64,000 bases of DNA, from the NCBI RefSeq assembly GCF_022133705.1, contig NZ_JAKNHJ010000004.1:1-64000 (forward strand). The letters run 5' to 3'. This document shows positions 23,869 through 33,097 of this stretch, one piece after another. This DNA is from Varibaculum cambriense (GTDB lineage: Bacteria; Actinomycetota; Actinomycetes; Actinomycetales; Actinomycetaceae). A program made the position numbers and the translations under genes. Every line of letters begins with the position of its first letter. The first letter of the stretch is position 1. The notes beneath the pieces were generated by a model. The model searched no databases. It saw only the letters and a list, made by a program, of their open reading frames with translations, and was not told the origin of the DNA.

Positions 23869-24711
23869 CTAGTCGTGGTGCTTCTCGTGGCTGATCCGAG
23901 ACTTGCGGGAAGTTGCCAAAGCTGGATGTGCTCCCGCCGCCACCATTTCAGCCACTAAAGATTGCGGATTATTTGACTGTACCAAAGCCGAACCGATCAA
24001 TACCGCATCAGCGCCTTGTTGGGCATAGTTGAATACATCATGCGGACCGGCCACCCCGGATTCCGCCACCGCCACCACTTGCTCGGGAATAACGTCAACG
24101 ATTTGGGCAAACGTATCCATATTAAAATCGAGGGTGCGCAAATCCTGAGCATTTACCCCGATTACCCGGGCTCCTGCTTCCAGTGCTCGAAAGGCTTCTA
24201 GCCGCGAATGCACTTCCACAATCGCAGTCAAACCAAGCGAGTGAGCCCGCTCTACCAAAGCGGTGACTACCATTGGTTCTGCCGAGGTTTGCAGAATCAA
24301 AATTAGGTCAGCCCCTAGCGCTCGGGCTTCATGAACCTGATAAGGGGTGATCACGAAATCTTTATAGAGTACCGGCACCTCTACTGCTGCCCGCACCTGT
24401 CGCAGATCCTCGATGGAGCCACAAAAAAAGTTTTTTTCGGTAGAAACCGAAATTACGGAAGCTCCCCCCGCCTCATACGATTTAGCCAGTGCCGCCACAT
24501 CGGATACTTCTCGCAAAAAACCTTTGCCGGGAGTGGCGCGTTTTATCTCCGCGATTACCGAAACCGCGCCCTCGCTACGTAAGGCACGGACTCCATCTTG
24601 AGGACGAGGACGCTGGGCAGCGATCCGTTTGATTTCTTCCAGGCTTACCTCAGACTCCCGCCGCGCCACTTCTTGCCGCACGCCCGCCAGTAACCGTTCT
24701 AGAGCATTCAT
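23869..24711 (-). CDS. trpC: Indole-3-glycerol phosphate synthase
   Basis: A 280-residue TIM-barrel enzyme of tryptophan synthesis that closes the indole ring of carboxyphenylaminodeoxyribulose phosphate. Motifs: VIAEIKRATPGKGFLRE (catalytic Lys and Glu), ISVSTEKNFFCGS, VLYKDFVITPYQ (catalytic Lys), GVNAQDLRTL and AESGVAG. The last 20 residues after VAAG are a charged tail. No other trp gene is in the window. It follows hisI by about 50 bases. Confidence 0.95.
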   Translation of the reverse strand: MNALERLLAGVRQEVARRESEVSLEEIKRIAAQRPRPQDGVRALRSEGAVSVIAEIKRATPGKGFLREVSDVAALAKSYEAGGASVISVSTEKNFFCGSIEDLRQVRAAVEVPVLYKDFVITPYQVHEARALGADLILILQTSAEPMVVTALVERAHSLGLTAIVEVHSRLEAFRALEAGARVIGVNAQDLRTLDFNMDTFAQIVDVIPEQVVAVAESGVAGPHDVFNYAQQGADAVLIGSALVQSNNPQSLVAEMVAAGAHPALATSRKSRISHEKHHD

Positions 24712-24764
24712 CTGAGTATCACCTCCAAGGCTATGTTATGTTTTTGTCACCTTCAGTGATAATT

Positions 24765-25142
24765 CTAGTTGCTGGCCGGGCGCTGCCCGACGCGGGCTGG
24801 CAGTTCACCGCCGCTTTCAAAACAGCTGCGCTCGCCGGTGTGACAGGCAGCCCCTACCTGATCTACCTGAACCAACAGGGCATCCCCGTCACAATCAATC
24901 TGAACTTGCTTCACATATTGTGCGTGCCCAGAGGTATCACCTTTGCGCCAATATTCGCGGCGCGAACGCGACCAGAAAGTGACCCTCCCCGTAGTTAGCG
25001 TGCGTCGCAACGCCTCGTCATCCATATATCCGACCATTAAAACTTGTCCGTTTTGCCAGTCCTGGATAACCGCACATACCAGTCCCGCCGCATCAAATTT
25101 CAAACGAGAGGCTATATGCGGATCTAAAGGTTGTACACTCAC
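24765..25142 (-). CDS. hisI: Phosphoribosyl-AMP cyclohydrolase
   Basis: A 125-residue histidine-biosynthesis enzyme that opens the purine ring of PR-AMP. Zn2+ and Mg2+ ligands are visible in [15 protein letters not shown] and in the cysteine motif [26 protein letters not shown] is the substrate region. It is the single-domain form without the HisE part. The GTG start overlaps the hisF stop by four bases. Confidence 0.94.
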   Translation of the reverse strand: MSVQPLDPHIASRLKFDAAGLVCAVIQDWQNGQVLMVGYMDDEALRRTLTTGRVTFWSRSRREYWRKGDTSGHAQYVKQVQIDCDGDALLVQVDQVGAACHTGERSCFESGGELPARVGQRPASN

Positions 25143-25909
25143 CGAACCTCAAACCCCGCTTCCTTGAGTCCTGTTTTCACCGCCGAGATCGCGACCTCGC
25201 CAAAATGGAAAACGCTGGCCGCTAGCACTGCATCTGCCCCGGTGCGGACCGCCTGCACGAAATGCTCAACCTTGCCCGCACCCCCAGAAGCAATTAAAGG
25301 AACGGTTACCTGCGAGCGTACCTGCGCTAACATTTCCAGGTCAAAGCCAGTTTTCACCCCATCAGCATCCATCGAATTGAGCAAAATCTCTCCGGCACCG
25401 CGGGCGGTGACTTCGCGACACCACTCTAAGGCATCAATACCGGTAGAACGGGTTCCCCCATGGGTAGTAAGTTCAAATCCGCTGGGAGTTTCCACTCCGT
25501 CAGGGCAACGCCGGGCATCAACCGAGATCACCAATACTTGATTACCGAACCGCTGAGCAATCTGGTCTATCAGCTCTGGGTTAGCGATAGCCGCAGTATT
25601 TACTCCCACTTTATCTGCGCCTGCCCCCAGCAGTTGTTCTACGTCCCCTACCGAACGCACTCCCCCACCTACGGTGAGTGGTACAAATACTTGCTCGGCG
25701 CAGCGCTGCACGGTTTGCACCATGGTGGCGCGTCCTTCTTTAGAGGCTGACACATCCAGGAAAGTTATTTCATCTGCACCTTCATCGCTGTAGCGTTCCG
25801 CCAGTTCCACGGGATCTCCTGCATCTCGCAGATTCTGGAAGTTAACCCCTTTAACCACGCGCCCTTGGTCAACATCTAGGCAAGGAATCACCCTAATCGC
25901 TACTGCCAT
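25139..25909 (-). CDS. hisF: Imidazole glycerol phosphate synthase, cyclase subunit
   Basis: A 256-residue TIM barrel that, with HisH glutaminase, makes imidazole glycerol phosphate and AICAR. Catalytic aspartates lie in [14 protein letters not shown] (residue about 11) and LVISVDARR (about 130); GGVRSV and ASGGAGK are the phosphate-binding loops. The start chosen is the ATG at 25909 because AGGAGG lies six bases upstream and the family begins at this point; the open frame extends 12 codons further. hisH is not in the window. Confidence 0.95.
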   Translation of the reverse strand: MAVAIRVIPCLDVDQGRVVKGVNFQNLRDAGDPVELAERYSDEGADEITFLDVSASKEGRATMVQTVQRCAEQVFVPLTVGGGVRSVGDVEQLLGAGADKVGVNTAAIANPELIDQIAQRFGNQVLVISVDARRCPDGVETPSGFELTTHGGTRSTGIDALEWCREVTARGAGEILLNSMDADGVKTGFDLEMLAQVRSQVTVPLIASGGAGKVEHFVQAVRTGADAVLAASVFHFGEVAISAVKTGLKEAGFEVR

Positions 25910-26053
25910 TTTGCCCTCCTCAATAGATTCGCTACCCTCACTCAATAGGTTCTCTACCCTCAGTGTAAAAAACTAGGGTGATTGGTGATCCCTGGTGCCG
26001 TTAGGTGGACTGGATTCGGCAGAGCTACCGCTAGCTTCGAAAAAACTGCTACC

Positions 26054-27106
26054 TTATTTTGCGCAGGCCAAAACATCCATAACTACCACCAACGCACTAT
26101 CACCGGTAGCTTGATCAGCCGGAATAATCGCCAAGATACGCGAGTTGGCACGTAGGGCAGTCAGTTGTTGGGATAAGGATTGGAAAGTACTTTCACCCAC
26201 AATGTTTTGCGGGCCAAGATTCCCCCAGGTGTAAACGCGTTTCTTACCCGAGTCCAGTTCCCAGACTCCATATTGCGCCAGGATCTTCTTACGGGGGTCT
26301 AGTTGTTCGCCTTTGCCAGGCACCAAGACGAAAGTTGCGGCCTCTTGCGGTTTGGTTTCCGTTGCCGACTCGAATTGCGGCAATCCCTGCGGGAAAGTGA
26401 AACTTACTCCTGCCGCTTCCGGAATCTGCAACTGCGACTGATAAACCGCAGTAGGTAGCACATCGATAACGTCTACTTCCATAGCGGTTTTCCCGTCACT
26501 GGCAGTAGCTGGGCGGTGCACGATCAGGCGCGACCCCTCGTTCCTGCCAACAATTTCGGTAAGCAACCCCCTGGGCAAATTAGAGGCGTTAGCTTTGCCC
26601 ACAAATAGCTGTGGCTTTCCTCCCTTGGAAACCAGTTTCCCGGTATCGCCCTCGTAAACACTTACCATCACCCGTACGTCTTGATTTTCCCGTATCTGCG
26701 GCCCGAAGCCACGAATAGCTACCCGCGAGTTAGGCAAAGTAATAGGCATTCGCCCTTGAAATTCGACCACTGGCTGTTCTCCCAGTTGACCACTGACTTT
26801 CACCTGGGTAGAAACCCCGCTGATTTCTTGGCCGCTACCAGCCTGCCAGAGATAAAACCCTAAAACTACCGTAGCGGCCACCGCGAGTACAGCAGCTAAA
26901 GCCAGCCACCACCGCAAAATACGCCAGAGGTAAGGCTTTTTCTTCGCCGGAACTGCTGCCTTTCGCGGAGGAAAGCGTGGCTTCATATCGCTAGTTGTGC
27001 CTTCCTGGTTTTCTCCGGAAGCGGTTTGCGGCTCCGGAGACGAAACGGGGACAGCATTCTTCGTATCATCGCCGTGACTGCGGGCGTTAGTATCCATTAA
27101 GCTCAC
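26054..27106 (-). CDS. Membrane-anchored FKBP-like protein with two degenerate domains
   Basis: A 350-residue protein. A Pro/Lys-rich cytoplasmic tail (1-60) and a single transmembrane helix (about 63-88) precede two extracytoplasmic repeats with the outline of FKBP-type peptidyl-prolyl isomerases (VKVSGQLGEQPVVEF...NEGSRLIV, and YGVWELDSGKK...LRANSRILAIIPADQ...LVVVMDVL). The usual catalytic motifs (GTxFDSS, GVIxGW) are absent, so isomerase activity is doubtful. FKBP-like genes commonly sit next to pafA in actinobacteria. Start is the GTG overlapping the pafA stop by four bases, or the ATG three codons later. Confidence 0.7.
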   Translation of the reverse strand: MSLMDTNARSHGDDTKNAVPVSSPEPQTASGENQEGTTSDMKPRFPPRKAAVPAKKKPYLWRILRWWLALAAVLAVAATVVLGFYLWQAGSGQEISGVSTQVKVSGQLGEQPVVEFQGRMPITLPNSRVAIRGFGPQIRENQDVRVMVSVYEGDTGKLVSKGGKPQLFVGKANASNLPRGLLTEIVGRNEGSRLIVHRPATASDGKTAMEVDVIDVLPTAVYQSQLQIPEAAGVSFTFPQGLPQFESATETKPQEAATFVLVPGKGEQLDPRKKILAQYGVWELDSGKKRVYTWGNLGPQNIVGESTFQSLSQQLTALRANSRILAIIPADQATGDSALVVVMDVLACAK

Positions 27107-28485
27107 GCCCTCTCCTGCAATTCGGCCAGTAGTTTATCTAGGATTTCACCTTCAGAGGCAAAAGGATCCCCTAGCATTACCGTCGGCATTTTCGATTCAT
27201 CAATGCGCACGTGTATCCAATCAACAGAGACGTCTCGCCGCAGCTGCTCGGCTTCTCGCAAAATCCTGCCCCGCATATTTGCCCGGGTAGTGCGGGGCGG
27301 ATAGGTTTTAGCGGCCTCTATTTGTTTTGAGGTTAACAGCTGACGCATCAGCCCTGCCTGACACAGTGCCGGAGCTAAACCAGCGGAAGTAATGTCGTGA
27401 TAAGCCAAATCTAGGCGCGCTATTAGCGGAGAATTCATTGGAACTTGATGCCGCCGCGCGCTTTGTTCGAGAAGTTTCTGCTTAATCACCCAATCGATCT
27501 CGGTTTGCACCGCCTGGAAGTTTTCGTCCTCGAAACACTTAAGCGCCCTCCCCCAAAGCTCTAGGGGATCAAAATCACCGACGCTTACCCGCTCCCGAGT
27601 AGCCTCCAGCTCTCCCGCATCGTTTAAAGTATTCATCACCCGTTGGTAGATGCGTTTTTGGATTTCTACCGCATCTAGGTAACCACCCGTTTTTAGTTTT
27701 AGTGGCGCCCTGCCGGTTAGAGCGGCGTTGATTTCGCGAATGGCGCTCATGGGGTCAGCTATCGCCAAGTCGCTCACGCTTAGAGAGCAGTCAATCGCAT
27801 CTAGCAAAGCGATGGTCATCCCCACTTTTAAGGCGGTGGTGGCTTCGCAAATATTGGAATCCCCTACGATCACGTGCATCCGGCGATACTGGCTAGAGTC
27901 TGCCAGCGGCTCATCCCGAGTATTAATAATGGGACGCGCCCGGGTAGTAGCCGCCGAAATCGGGTCATACATTTTGTCGGCACGTTGGGAAAAATGGTAG
28001 CCGCCCTCTTCATCTACCATCCCCGCTCCCACCAGGATTTGCCGGGTAATAAAGAAGGTAATCAGGGCGTCAGCCATTCCCATAAAATCCGCGGAGCGAT
28101 GCAAAAGATAGTTTTCGTGGCACCCGCAAGAGTTCCCCTGAAAGTCCCGGTTGTTCTTAAAAAGATGAATCTGCCCGTTGATACCGTCAGCAGCTAGTTG
28201 CTGATTAGTGACGGTTACCAGATCTGAAAAGATCTCTTGCCCAGCAACGTCTTGAGCCAATAGATCCGTCAAATAGTCGCATTCGGCAGTCGCATATTCG
28301 GGATGTGAGCCTACATCCAGGTATAGCCGTCCCCCATTGGCGAGGAACACATTAGAAGAGCGATGTCGGTTAACTACCGGCATAAACAGCCGGCGGGCAG
28401 CCTGTTCCGCATCTAGAGGCGGCCGGCCTGCGGGCGCGGCGCAGGTGATCCCGTACTCGGTTTCGATCCCGAAAATCCTACGCAA
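27103..28485 (-). CDS. pafA: Pup-protein ligase
   Basis: A 460-residue ligase of the glutamine-synthetase-like carboxylate-amine superfamily that joins the C-terminal glutamate of Pup to substrate lysines. The N-terminus RRIFGIETEYGITC contains the Mg2+/ATP glutamates, followed by GGRLYLDVGSHPEYATAEC and NNRDFQGNSCGCHENYLL. It begins with TTG, three bases after the pup stop, so the two are translated together. No prcB/prcA proteasome genes intervene, unlike the mycobacterial order. Confidence 0.95.
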   Translation of the reverse strand: MRRIFGIETEYGITCAAPAGRPPLDAEQAARRLFMPVVNRHRSSNVFLANGGRLYLDVGSHPEYATAECDYLTDLLAQDVAGQEIFSDLVTVTNQQLAADGINGQIHLFKNNRDFQGNSCGCHENYLLHRSADFMGMADALITFFITRQILVGAGMVDEEGGYHFSQRADKMYDPISAATTRARPIINTRDEPLADSSQYRRMHVIVGDSNICEATTALKVGMTIALLDAIDCSLSVSDLAIADPMSAIREINAALTGRAPLKLKTGGYLDAVEIQKRIYQRVMNTLNDAGELEATRERVSVGDFDPLELWGRALKCFEDENFQAVQTEIDWVIKQKLLEQSARRHQVPMNSPLIARLDLAYHDITSAGLAPALCQAGLMRQLLTSKQIEAAKTYPPRTTRANMRGRILREAEQLRRDVSVDWIHVRIDESKMPTVMLGDPFASEGEILDKLLAELQERA

Positions 28486-28488
28486 GGA

Positions 28489-28671
28489 CTATTCCCCACC
28501 TTTTTGCACAAAACCTTCGACAAAAGCTTGCGCATCAGTCTCCATTACCGTATCTATCTGCTCTAAGAGGGCATCAATTGCAGGCGCATTGATCTGTGCC
28601 TGCGCGGCTTCTATCCCTTCGTCAATGCTGTTATTTTTCCCGCCGGGCGCGTTTATTTGTTCTTGTACCAC
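28489..28671 (-). CDS. pup: Prokaryotic ubiquitin-like protein Pup
   Basis: A 60-residue acidic, largely disordered modifier. The C-terminal region LLEQIDTVMETDAQAFVEGF is the conserved helical segment bound by PafA and ARC, and the chain ends GGE. Because the last residue is Glu and not Gln, it needs no deamidation before ligation. GTG start with AGGAGG eight bases upstream. Confidence 0.95.
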   Translation of the reverse strand: MVQEQINAPGGKNNSIDEGIEAAQAQINAPAIDALLEQIDTVMETDAQAFVEGFVQKGGE

Positions 28672-28698
28672 TTTTGTTTCCTCCTAATAAAGCTAAGC

Positions 28699-30300
28699 CT
28701 AAAATTTTTCTATCGGTTTTTCCTTTTTAGCGCTAAGAGCGCGGGCAAACGCGGCCGCATCACCATTTTCGAGGGCGCGCATTTCAGCTGGCGAGGCAGC
28801 GCAATCTGGATCCCCCAAACTGAAGCGTAATAGCTGTTCCCCGCCTAAATCTAAGAGCAGTGACTGCCAGGATCCTTTCTTCACTTGTGGCAGTTTCGCT
28901 ACTGCCGTGCCCCGCACCCAGGATCTGCCCCCACAAGGAGGCTGCTGCACCGCTCGCAATACTTCCTCCGGGGAAAACAGTTGCTCTACCATTCCGGCGT
29001 CACAAATATTTTCGAATATTCCCGGCCGCAGCGCCGCCCATTGTAAATCTAACGCCTGAATTTTGGGGTGGTTCCAATCGCAGCCTAAACGCTGACGCAT
29101 TCGTTCTAAAAGCCGATACTTCCCCACCCATTCGACCCGGCGGGCAGCGAGCTCGCGGTCAGTGGCTAAAGAATCTAAAACTTGCTGCCAGTCACCCAGC
29201 AACGCCGCACTAGCCTCATCTGCCCCACCTCGCTCTTCCAACGCCTCGACAATAGCAGCTCGAATAGCGTTTTGAATCTGAAGGGCGCTGAGCGGGCCTG
29301 ACACCGTTTCTACGCGGTGGGTCAGCGAAATATCATGCGATACCGCCCAGGTTTCCTCTACCGGATCAGAAGTAATCCGCAGCTCTTTCAGCTGTTTTAC
29401 CTGGGGACAATCCGGGTTTTCCAATAGCCACAGTAAAGCGGCAGTAGCGCCTAAACGTAGATAGGTTGAGTATTGAAAACGGTTCGCGTCCCCGCCAATA
29501 ACATGGAGACGCCGCCATCTACTGGGGTTGGCATGGGGCTCGTCACGAGTATTAATTATCGGCCGGTTAAAGGTAGTTTCTAGCCCAATATCGTTTTCTA
29601 CATAGTCGGCGCGTTGCGAAATCTGGAAACCAGGTTTTTCAGATCGCTGCCCGATACCTACCCGTCCGGCTCCGCAAATCAATGGGCGGGTAACCAGAAA
29701 GGGAATCAGGTTTTGGGCAAGACCATAAAAATCTAGGTCGCGCCGCAGTAAATAGTTCTCATGGCTGCCGTAGGCCGCGCCTTTACCGTCGACATTGTTC
29801 TTGTAAAGCTCAATCTGGTTGCCATTTTCTGCTGCCAGCTCCATGGCGCGGCGGGCAATCAGATCTCCCGCCGCATCATAGAGTGACCCTTGCATGGGAC
29901 CGAGAGTTTCCGGAGAGGAATACTCCGGGTGGGCATGATCAACGTACAGGCGGGCGCCATTAGTCAGTACACAGGCACTTGGCTTCGGCATTGCGGCTTC
30001 TTGGGCGCTGGGGCGGGCAACTGCCTGTACTCCCGGGCCGGAAGGCGCCAGCTGCTCGGGATTATTGGTTAGCTGCGAGGGATCCGCCTGGCGGGGATTA
30101 TGCGAAAACCCTCGCATATCTTGCAGGGGATTTTCCCCCTCATAATCCCAGGTAACAGCTTCTGCCTCGCGGGAGCGATCCCGATAGGCCGTCACTACTT
30201 GGGTAGAAAGTGCAACCGGGTTTGCGTAGACGTTTCCTACCTGGATAATCCCGAACTCGGTTTCGGTTCCCAGCGGTCGGTTAATAGCGCTTTGGGTCAC
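28699..30300 (-). CDS. dop: Depupylase (Dop)
   Basis: A 533-residue paralogue of PafA. The N-terminus NRPLGTETEFGIIQ carries the catalytic site glutamate; GARLYVDHAHPEYSSPET and KNNVDGKGAAYGSHENYLL follow as in the family. Since Pup here ends in Glu, its main job should be removing Pup from proteins rather than deamidation. It has an insertion of about 50 residues (NPLQDMRG...QEAAMPKP, about 58-105), in the region of the Dop loop but longer than usual by my estimate. GTG start with GGAGG upstream; 27 bases before pup. Confidence 0.93.
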   Translation of the reverse strand: MTQSAINRPLGTETEFGIIQVGNVYANPVALSTQVVTAYRDRSREAEAVTWDYEGENPLQDMRGFSHNPRQADPSQLTNNPEQLAPSGPGVQAVARPSAQEAAMPKPSACVLTNGARLYVDHAHPEYSSPETLGPMQGSLYDAAGDLIARRAMELAAENGNQIELYKNNVDGKGAAYGSHENYLLRRDLDFYGLAQNLIPFLVTRPLICGAGRVGIGQRSEKPGFQISQRADYVENDIGLETTFNRPIINTRDEPHANPSRWRRLHVIGGDANRFQYSTYLRLGATAALLWLLENPDCPQVKQLKELRITSDPVEETWAVSHDISLTHRVETVSGPLSALQIQNAIRAAIVEALEERGGADEASAALLGDWQQVLDSLATDRELAARRVEWVGKYRLLERMRQRLGCDWNHPKIQALDLQWAALRPGIFENICDAGMVEQLFSPEEVLRAVQQPPCGGRSWVRGTAVAKLPQVKKGSWQSLLLDLGGEQLLRFSLGDPDCAASPAEMRALENGDAAAFARALSAKKEKPIEKF

Positions 30301-30308
30301 GGTTCCTC

Positions 30309-31850
30309 CTATTGCAGGCTACGCACATCGACAATTCGCGCGCCCCTAACTCCCAGGGTACGCGCCCACTCTCCCGGATCGGTAGAAGCCCCCAGAGCTG
30401 CAGTTTCGCGAATTTCTTCTACCGCGGCTACTTCTACGTGCCTCCAATTAAGTCCCGTTATATTCGCCGGATCCTGCAGCGAGTCTTTAATCGCCGCTTT
30501 TTTCGCCCGCTCGACAATCGAGGCAATCATTGCTCCTGAAAGCAACGAATGTGCATAGATGATTTCTTTTTCCCCGCTCTCATAGGCGACTTCATAAATC
30601 TGAGTGCGATCGGATTCTTCCGCCAGTAGCGACACCAGTTTTTCGCGCAGCCTCGCCTTCCTATCTGCCGGGGAAGTTCCCCCCTCTGATTCTACCGGCA
30701 CATTTTGTCCCAGGTGGATATCAAAGATTTGTCCGGCCTGTTCTAAGTTAGGCCGCTCAATACGTACCCGTACATCCAGGCGTCCTGGCCGCAGCACCGC
30801 GGGATCTATCATGTCCTCGCGGTTAGAAGCCCCAATCACAATCACATTTGAAAGCGCCTCTACCCCATCGATCTCAGCCAGCAACTGGGGGACGATCATG
30901 GTTTCCACATCGGAAGAAATCCCTGATCCTCGGGTACGGAAAAGTGCTTCCATTTCGTCAAAGAAAATCACTACCGGGTGCTCATTACTGGCTAGTTGTC
31001 GCGCCCTAGAAAAAATAGCCCGAATTTGCCGCTCGGTTTCGCCTACGAATTTCGAAAGCAATTCCGGGCCTTTGATCGACAAGAAATAGGAGGATTTCCC
31101 GTGGGCGTTAGCCCCTAAAGAAGTAGCAACTGCCTTGGCTATCAGGGTTTTCCCACATCCAGGCGGGCCGTATAGCAGTATTCCTTTCGGTGCCGAAAGA
31201 CCGTAGCGCCGATAAAGATCGGGATGAATAAACGGTAGTTCTACCGCGTCCCGGATAGTTTCAATCTGTTTTTTGAGTCCCCCGATCTGTTTATAGGAAA
31301 CATTGGGAACTTGGGGAGCCAGTAGTTGCTCTACCTCTCCTCTTTGCACCTTTCGTACCGCAATCCCGCTGCGTCCTTCCAGTAGCAGCGAGTCCCCCAC
31401 CTCGATTTTTCCAATTAGGGGGGCAGCTAGAGAAACGATTTCACTGTCGGTATTCGATAGCCGCACCAGGGCGCGCCCCCGAGGCATAACTTCCCCTACC
31501 TGCACTAAAGTTCCGGTGCGCGGATAGGAAAGGATTTTGGAGACCACCATTTCTGCGTTTACTAAAACTTCGATCCCGACCTGTAAATGTTCAGGTTTGA
31601 TATCCGGATGTACCCGAAGCACCATAGGTTTTCCATTTAAGAACAGCCGTACTTTACCGGGGCTTTGGGGGGTTTCCGCAATCACAGCCACGGTTGCCGG
31701 TGGTTTAGCTAGATCCGTTAATTGCTGATGAATCGCTACCACTTGTTCGCGAGCTGCTCCCAAAGCTGCAGAAAGACGCTGGTTCTTCCCTTTCAAGGAG
31801 GTCACTTCCCTCTGGAGGGCTTGCAACTGCTCTTCGTTAGGATCTGGCAT
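30309..31850 (-). CDS. arc: Proteasome-type AAA ATPase ARC/Mpa without docking motif
   Basis: A 513-residue hexameric unfoldase. An N-terminal coiled coil (about residues 5-50, which binds Pup) precedes the OB domains and the AAA module: Walker A GPPGCGKT (about 230), Walker B VIFFDEMEALF, sensor ASNRED and arginine-finger region RPGRLDVRV. The C-terminus is ARIVDVRSLQ; the QYL-type tail by which mycobacterial Mpa docks on the 20S proteasome is missing. It heads the pup unit on the minus strand, with AAGGAA before the ATG. Confidence 0.93.
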   Translation of the reverse strand: MPDPNEEQLQALQREVTSLKGKNQRLSAALGAAREQVVAIHQQLTDLAKPPATVAVIAETPQSPGKVRLFLNGKPMVLRVHPDIKPEHLQVGIEVLVNAEMVVSKILSYPRTGTLVQVGEVMPRGRALVRLSNTDSEIVSLAAPLIGKIEVGDSLLLEGRSGIAVRKVQRGEVEQLLAPQVPNVSYKQIGGLKKQIETIRDAVELPFIHPDLYRRYGLSAPKGILLYGPPGCGKTLIAKAVATSLGANAHGKSSYFLSIKGPELLSKFVGETERQIRAIFSRARQLASNEHPVVIFFDEMEALFRTRGSGISSDVETMIVPQLLAEIDGVEALSNVIVIGASNREDMIDPAVLRPGRLDVRVRIERPNLEQAGQIFDIHLGQNVPVESEGGTSPADRKARLREKLVSLLAEESDRTQIYEVAYESGEKEIIYAHSLLSGAMIASIVERAKKAAIKDSLQDPANITGLNWRHVEVAAVEEIRETAALGASTDPGEWARTLGVRGARIVDVRSLQ

Positions 31851-31928
31851 CAGTTTCCTTTCCGTACACCTCTTTCAGCCTATTAGTTTTGCCCGCCACC
31901 TGCTCTAAATGTTCATGATTATTAACAT

Positions 31929-33035
31929 TTACGAGGGCGTACCCGGGCTAGTTTCTGGCTCTGGTGGCGGCGTGCTTTCTGCAGCAGCGTTTCCTCGCGC
32001 CCAATATTCGGCGCGCCTAACTACGTCTCGGCGTACCCGGCGCGTCTTTCTCTGCGCGGGATTGCGCTGCCCTAGGCGTACTTGCTCCCAATCATCTTCC
32101 GGACTCCACTGCCCGCCGTTTATCTTGGCGGCCTTAGGGGCATTCCCCAATTTTTGCGGTCGCCTCGCCCCCCTTGCCAGCACTCGGCAGGTAACCAAAA
32201 ACCCGGTATGTCCCACCATCTGATGTTCGGGACGCAGCGCTAACCCCTCGGTATGCCACTGTCTTTGAATAGTTTCTTCGCTGCAGGTAAACCCGAAACG
32301 CCCATCACTCCTTAAAGCTTCTACCAGCGTAGACATTTGCGTTACGGTCGTTACGTAACAGCACAATACTCCGCCGGGAACCAACAACTGGTGCAGGATA
32401 TCCAGGTAGCTCCAGGGATCGAGCAGGTCAATAACCGCGCGATCGAAATAGTGGGAACCGTATATGCTTTCCAAGTCTATTTCCCCCAGGCATGCGCGTT
32501 TCAGCTGCCAGGCCGGATGAGGGCGGCCAAACCATAAATCTACATTCGCCTGGGCGATATCGGCGAAGTCTTCACGTTCTTCCACCGAAACCAAGTGTCC
32601 GGCTTCTCCCATCATCTCCAGGAGTGAAACCGTCAGTGCCCCAGAACCTGCCCCACATTCAAAAACCCGGGCACCGGTAAAAATGTCGGCAGATTGCAGG
32701 ATTTGCGCCGCGTCCTTGGGATAGATAATCGCCGCTCCCCGCGGCATAGACAGGGTGTAGTCCAGGCGGCGAGGACGAAAAGCTAAGAATTCTCTCCCCT
32801 CGCGAGAACGAACCAGGCTACCCTCTTGCCTGCCCAATAACTCAGCGAGGGGGAAAGCAGCTTTCGCAGTATTGAACCAGCCGTTTTCGGTGATAGTTAC
32901 AGTATGTAGATCCCCGGAAGCCCCCTGGAGCTGCACCCGGTCGCCGAGTCTAAACGCCCCGCGTGCCCGCGTCGGCAATCGCGGGACATCAGGGGGGATA
33001 CATCCGCTTCTGTTTTCTGGTTCTATCTGATTCAT
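31929..33035 (-). CDS. trmI: tRNA (adenine-58-N1)-methyltransferase
   Basis: A 368-residue SAM-dependent enzyme making m1A58 in the tRNA T-loop. The N-terminal barrel (FRLGDRVQLQGASGD...) is followed by the Rossmann domain with PKDAAQILQSADIFTGARVFECGAGSGALTVSLL (SAM site) and DLLDPWSYLDILHQLLVPGGVLCCYV (motif IV-V). A C-terminal tail of about 80 residues, ending in a Pro/Glu-rich stretch, exceeds the usual length. It is upstream of arc on the same strand, a conserved actinobacterial neighbourhood, and divergent from the RecB-like nuclease. Confidence 0.93.
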   Translation of the reverse strand: MNQIEPENRSGCIPPDVPRLPTRARGAFRLGDRVQLQGASGDLHTVTITENGWFNTAKAAFPLAELLGRQEGSLVRSREGREFLAFRPRRLDYTLSMPRGAAIIYPKDAAQILQSADIFTGARVFECGAGSGALTVSLLEMMGEAGHLVSVEEREDFADIAQANVDLWFGRPHPAWQLKRACLGEIDLESIYGSHYFDRAVIDLLDPWSYLDILHQLLVPGGVLCCYVTTVTQMSTLVEALRSDGRFGFTCSEETIQRQWHTEGLALRPEHQMVGHTGFLVTCRVLARGARRPQKLGNAPKAAKINGGQWSPEDDWEQVRLGQRNPAQRKTRRVRRDVVRRAEYWARGNAAAESTPPPEPETSPGTPS

Positions 33036-33085
33036 CTCCCTAATCCTAGCTTTTCTTGCTGACTTCCCGGTATCAGGCAGCGCCT

Positions 33086-33097
33086 TACAATACTCTT
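33086..33097 (+). promoter_or_regulatory. -10 box giving a probable leaderless transcript
   Basis: TACAAT at 33086-33091 ends six bases before the ATG at 33098, with no Shine-Dalgarno between. It selects this ATG over an in-frame start at 33056. Confidence 0.5.
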
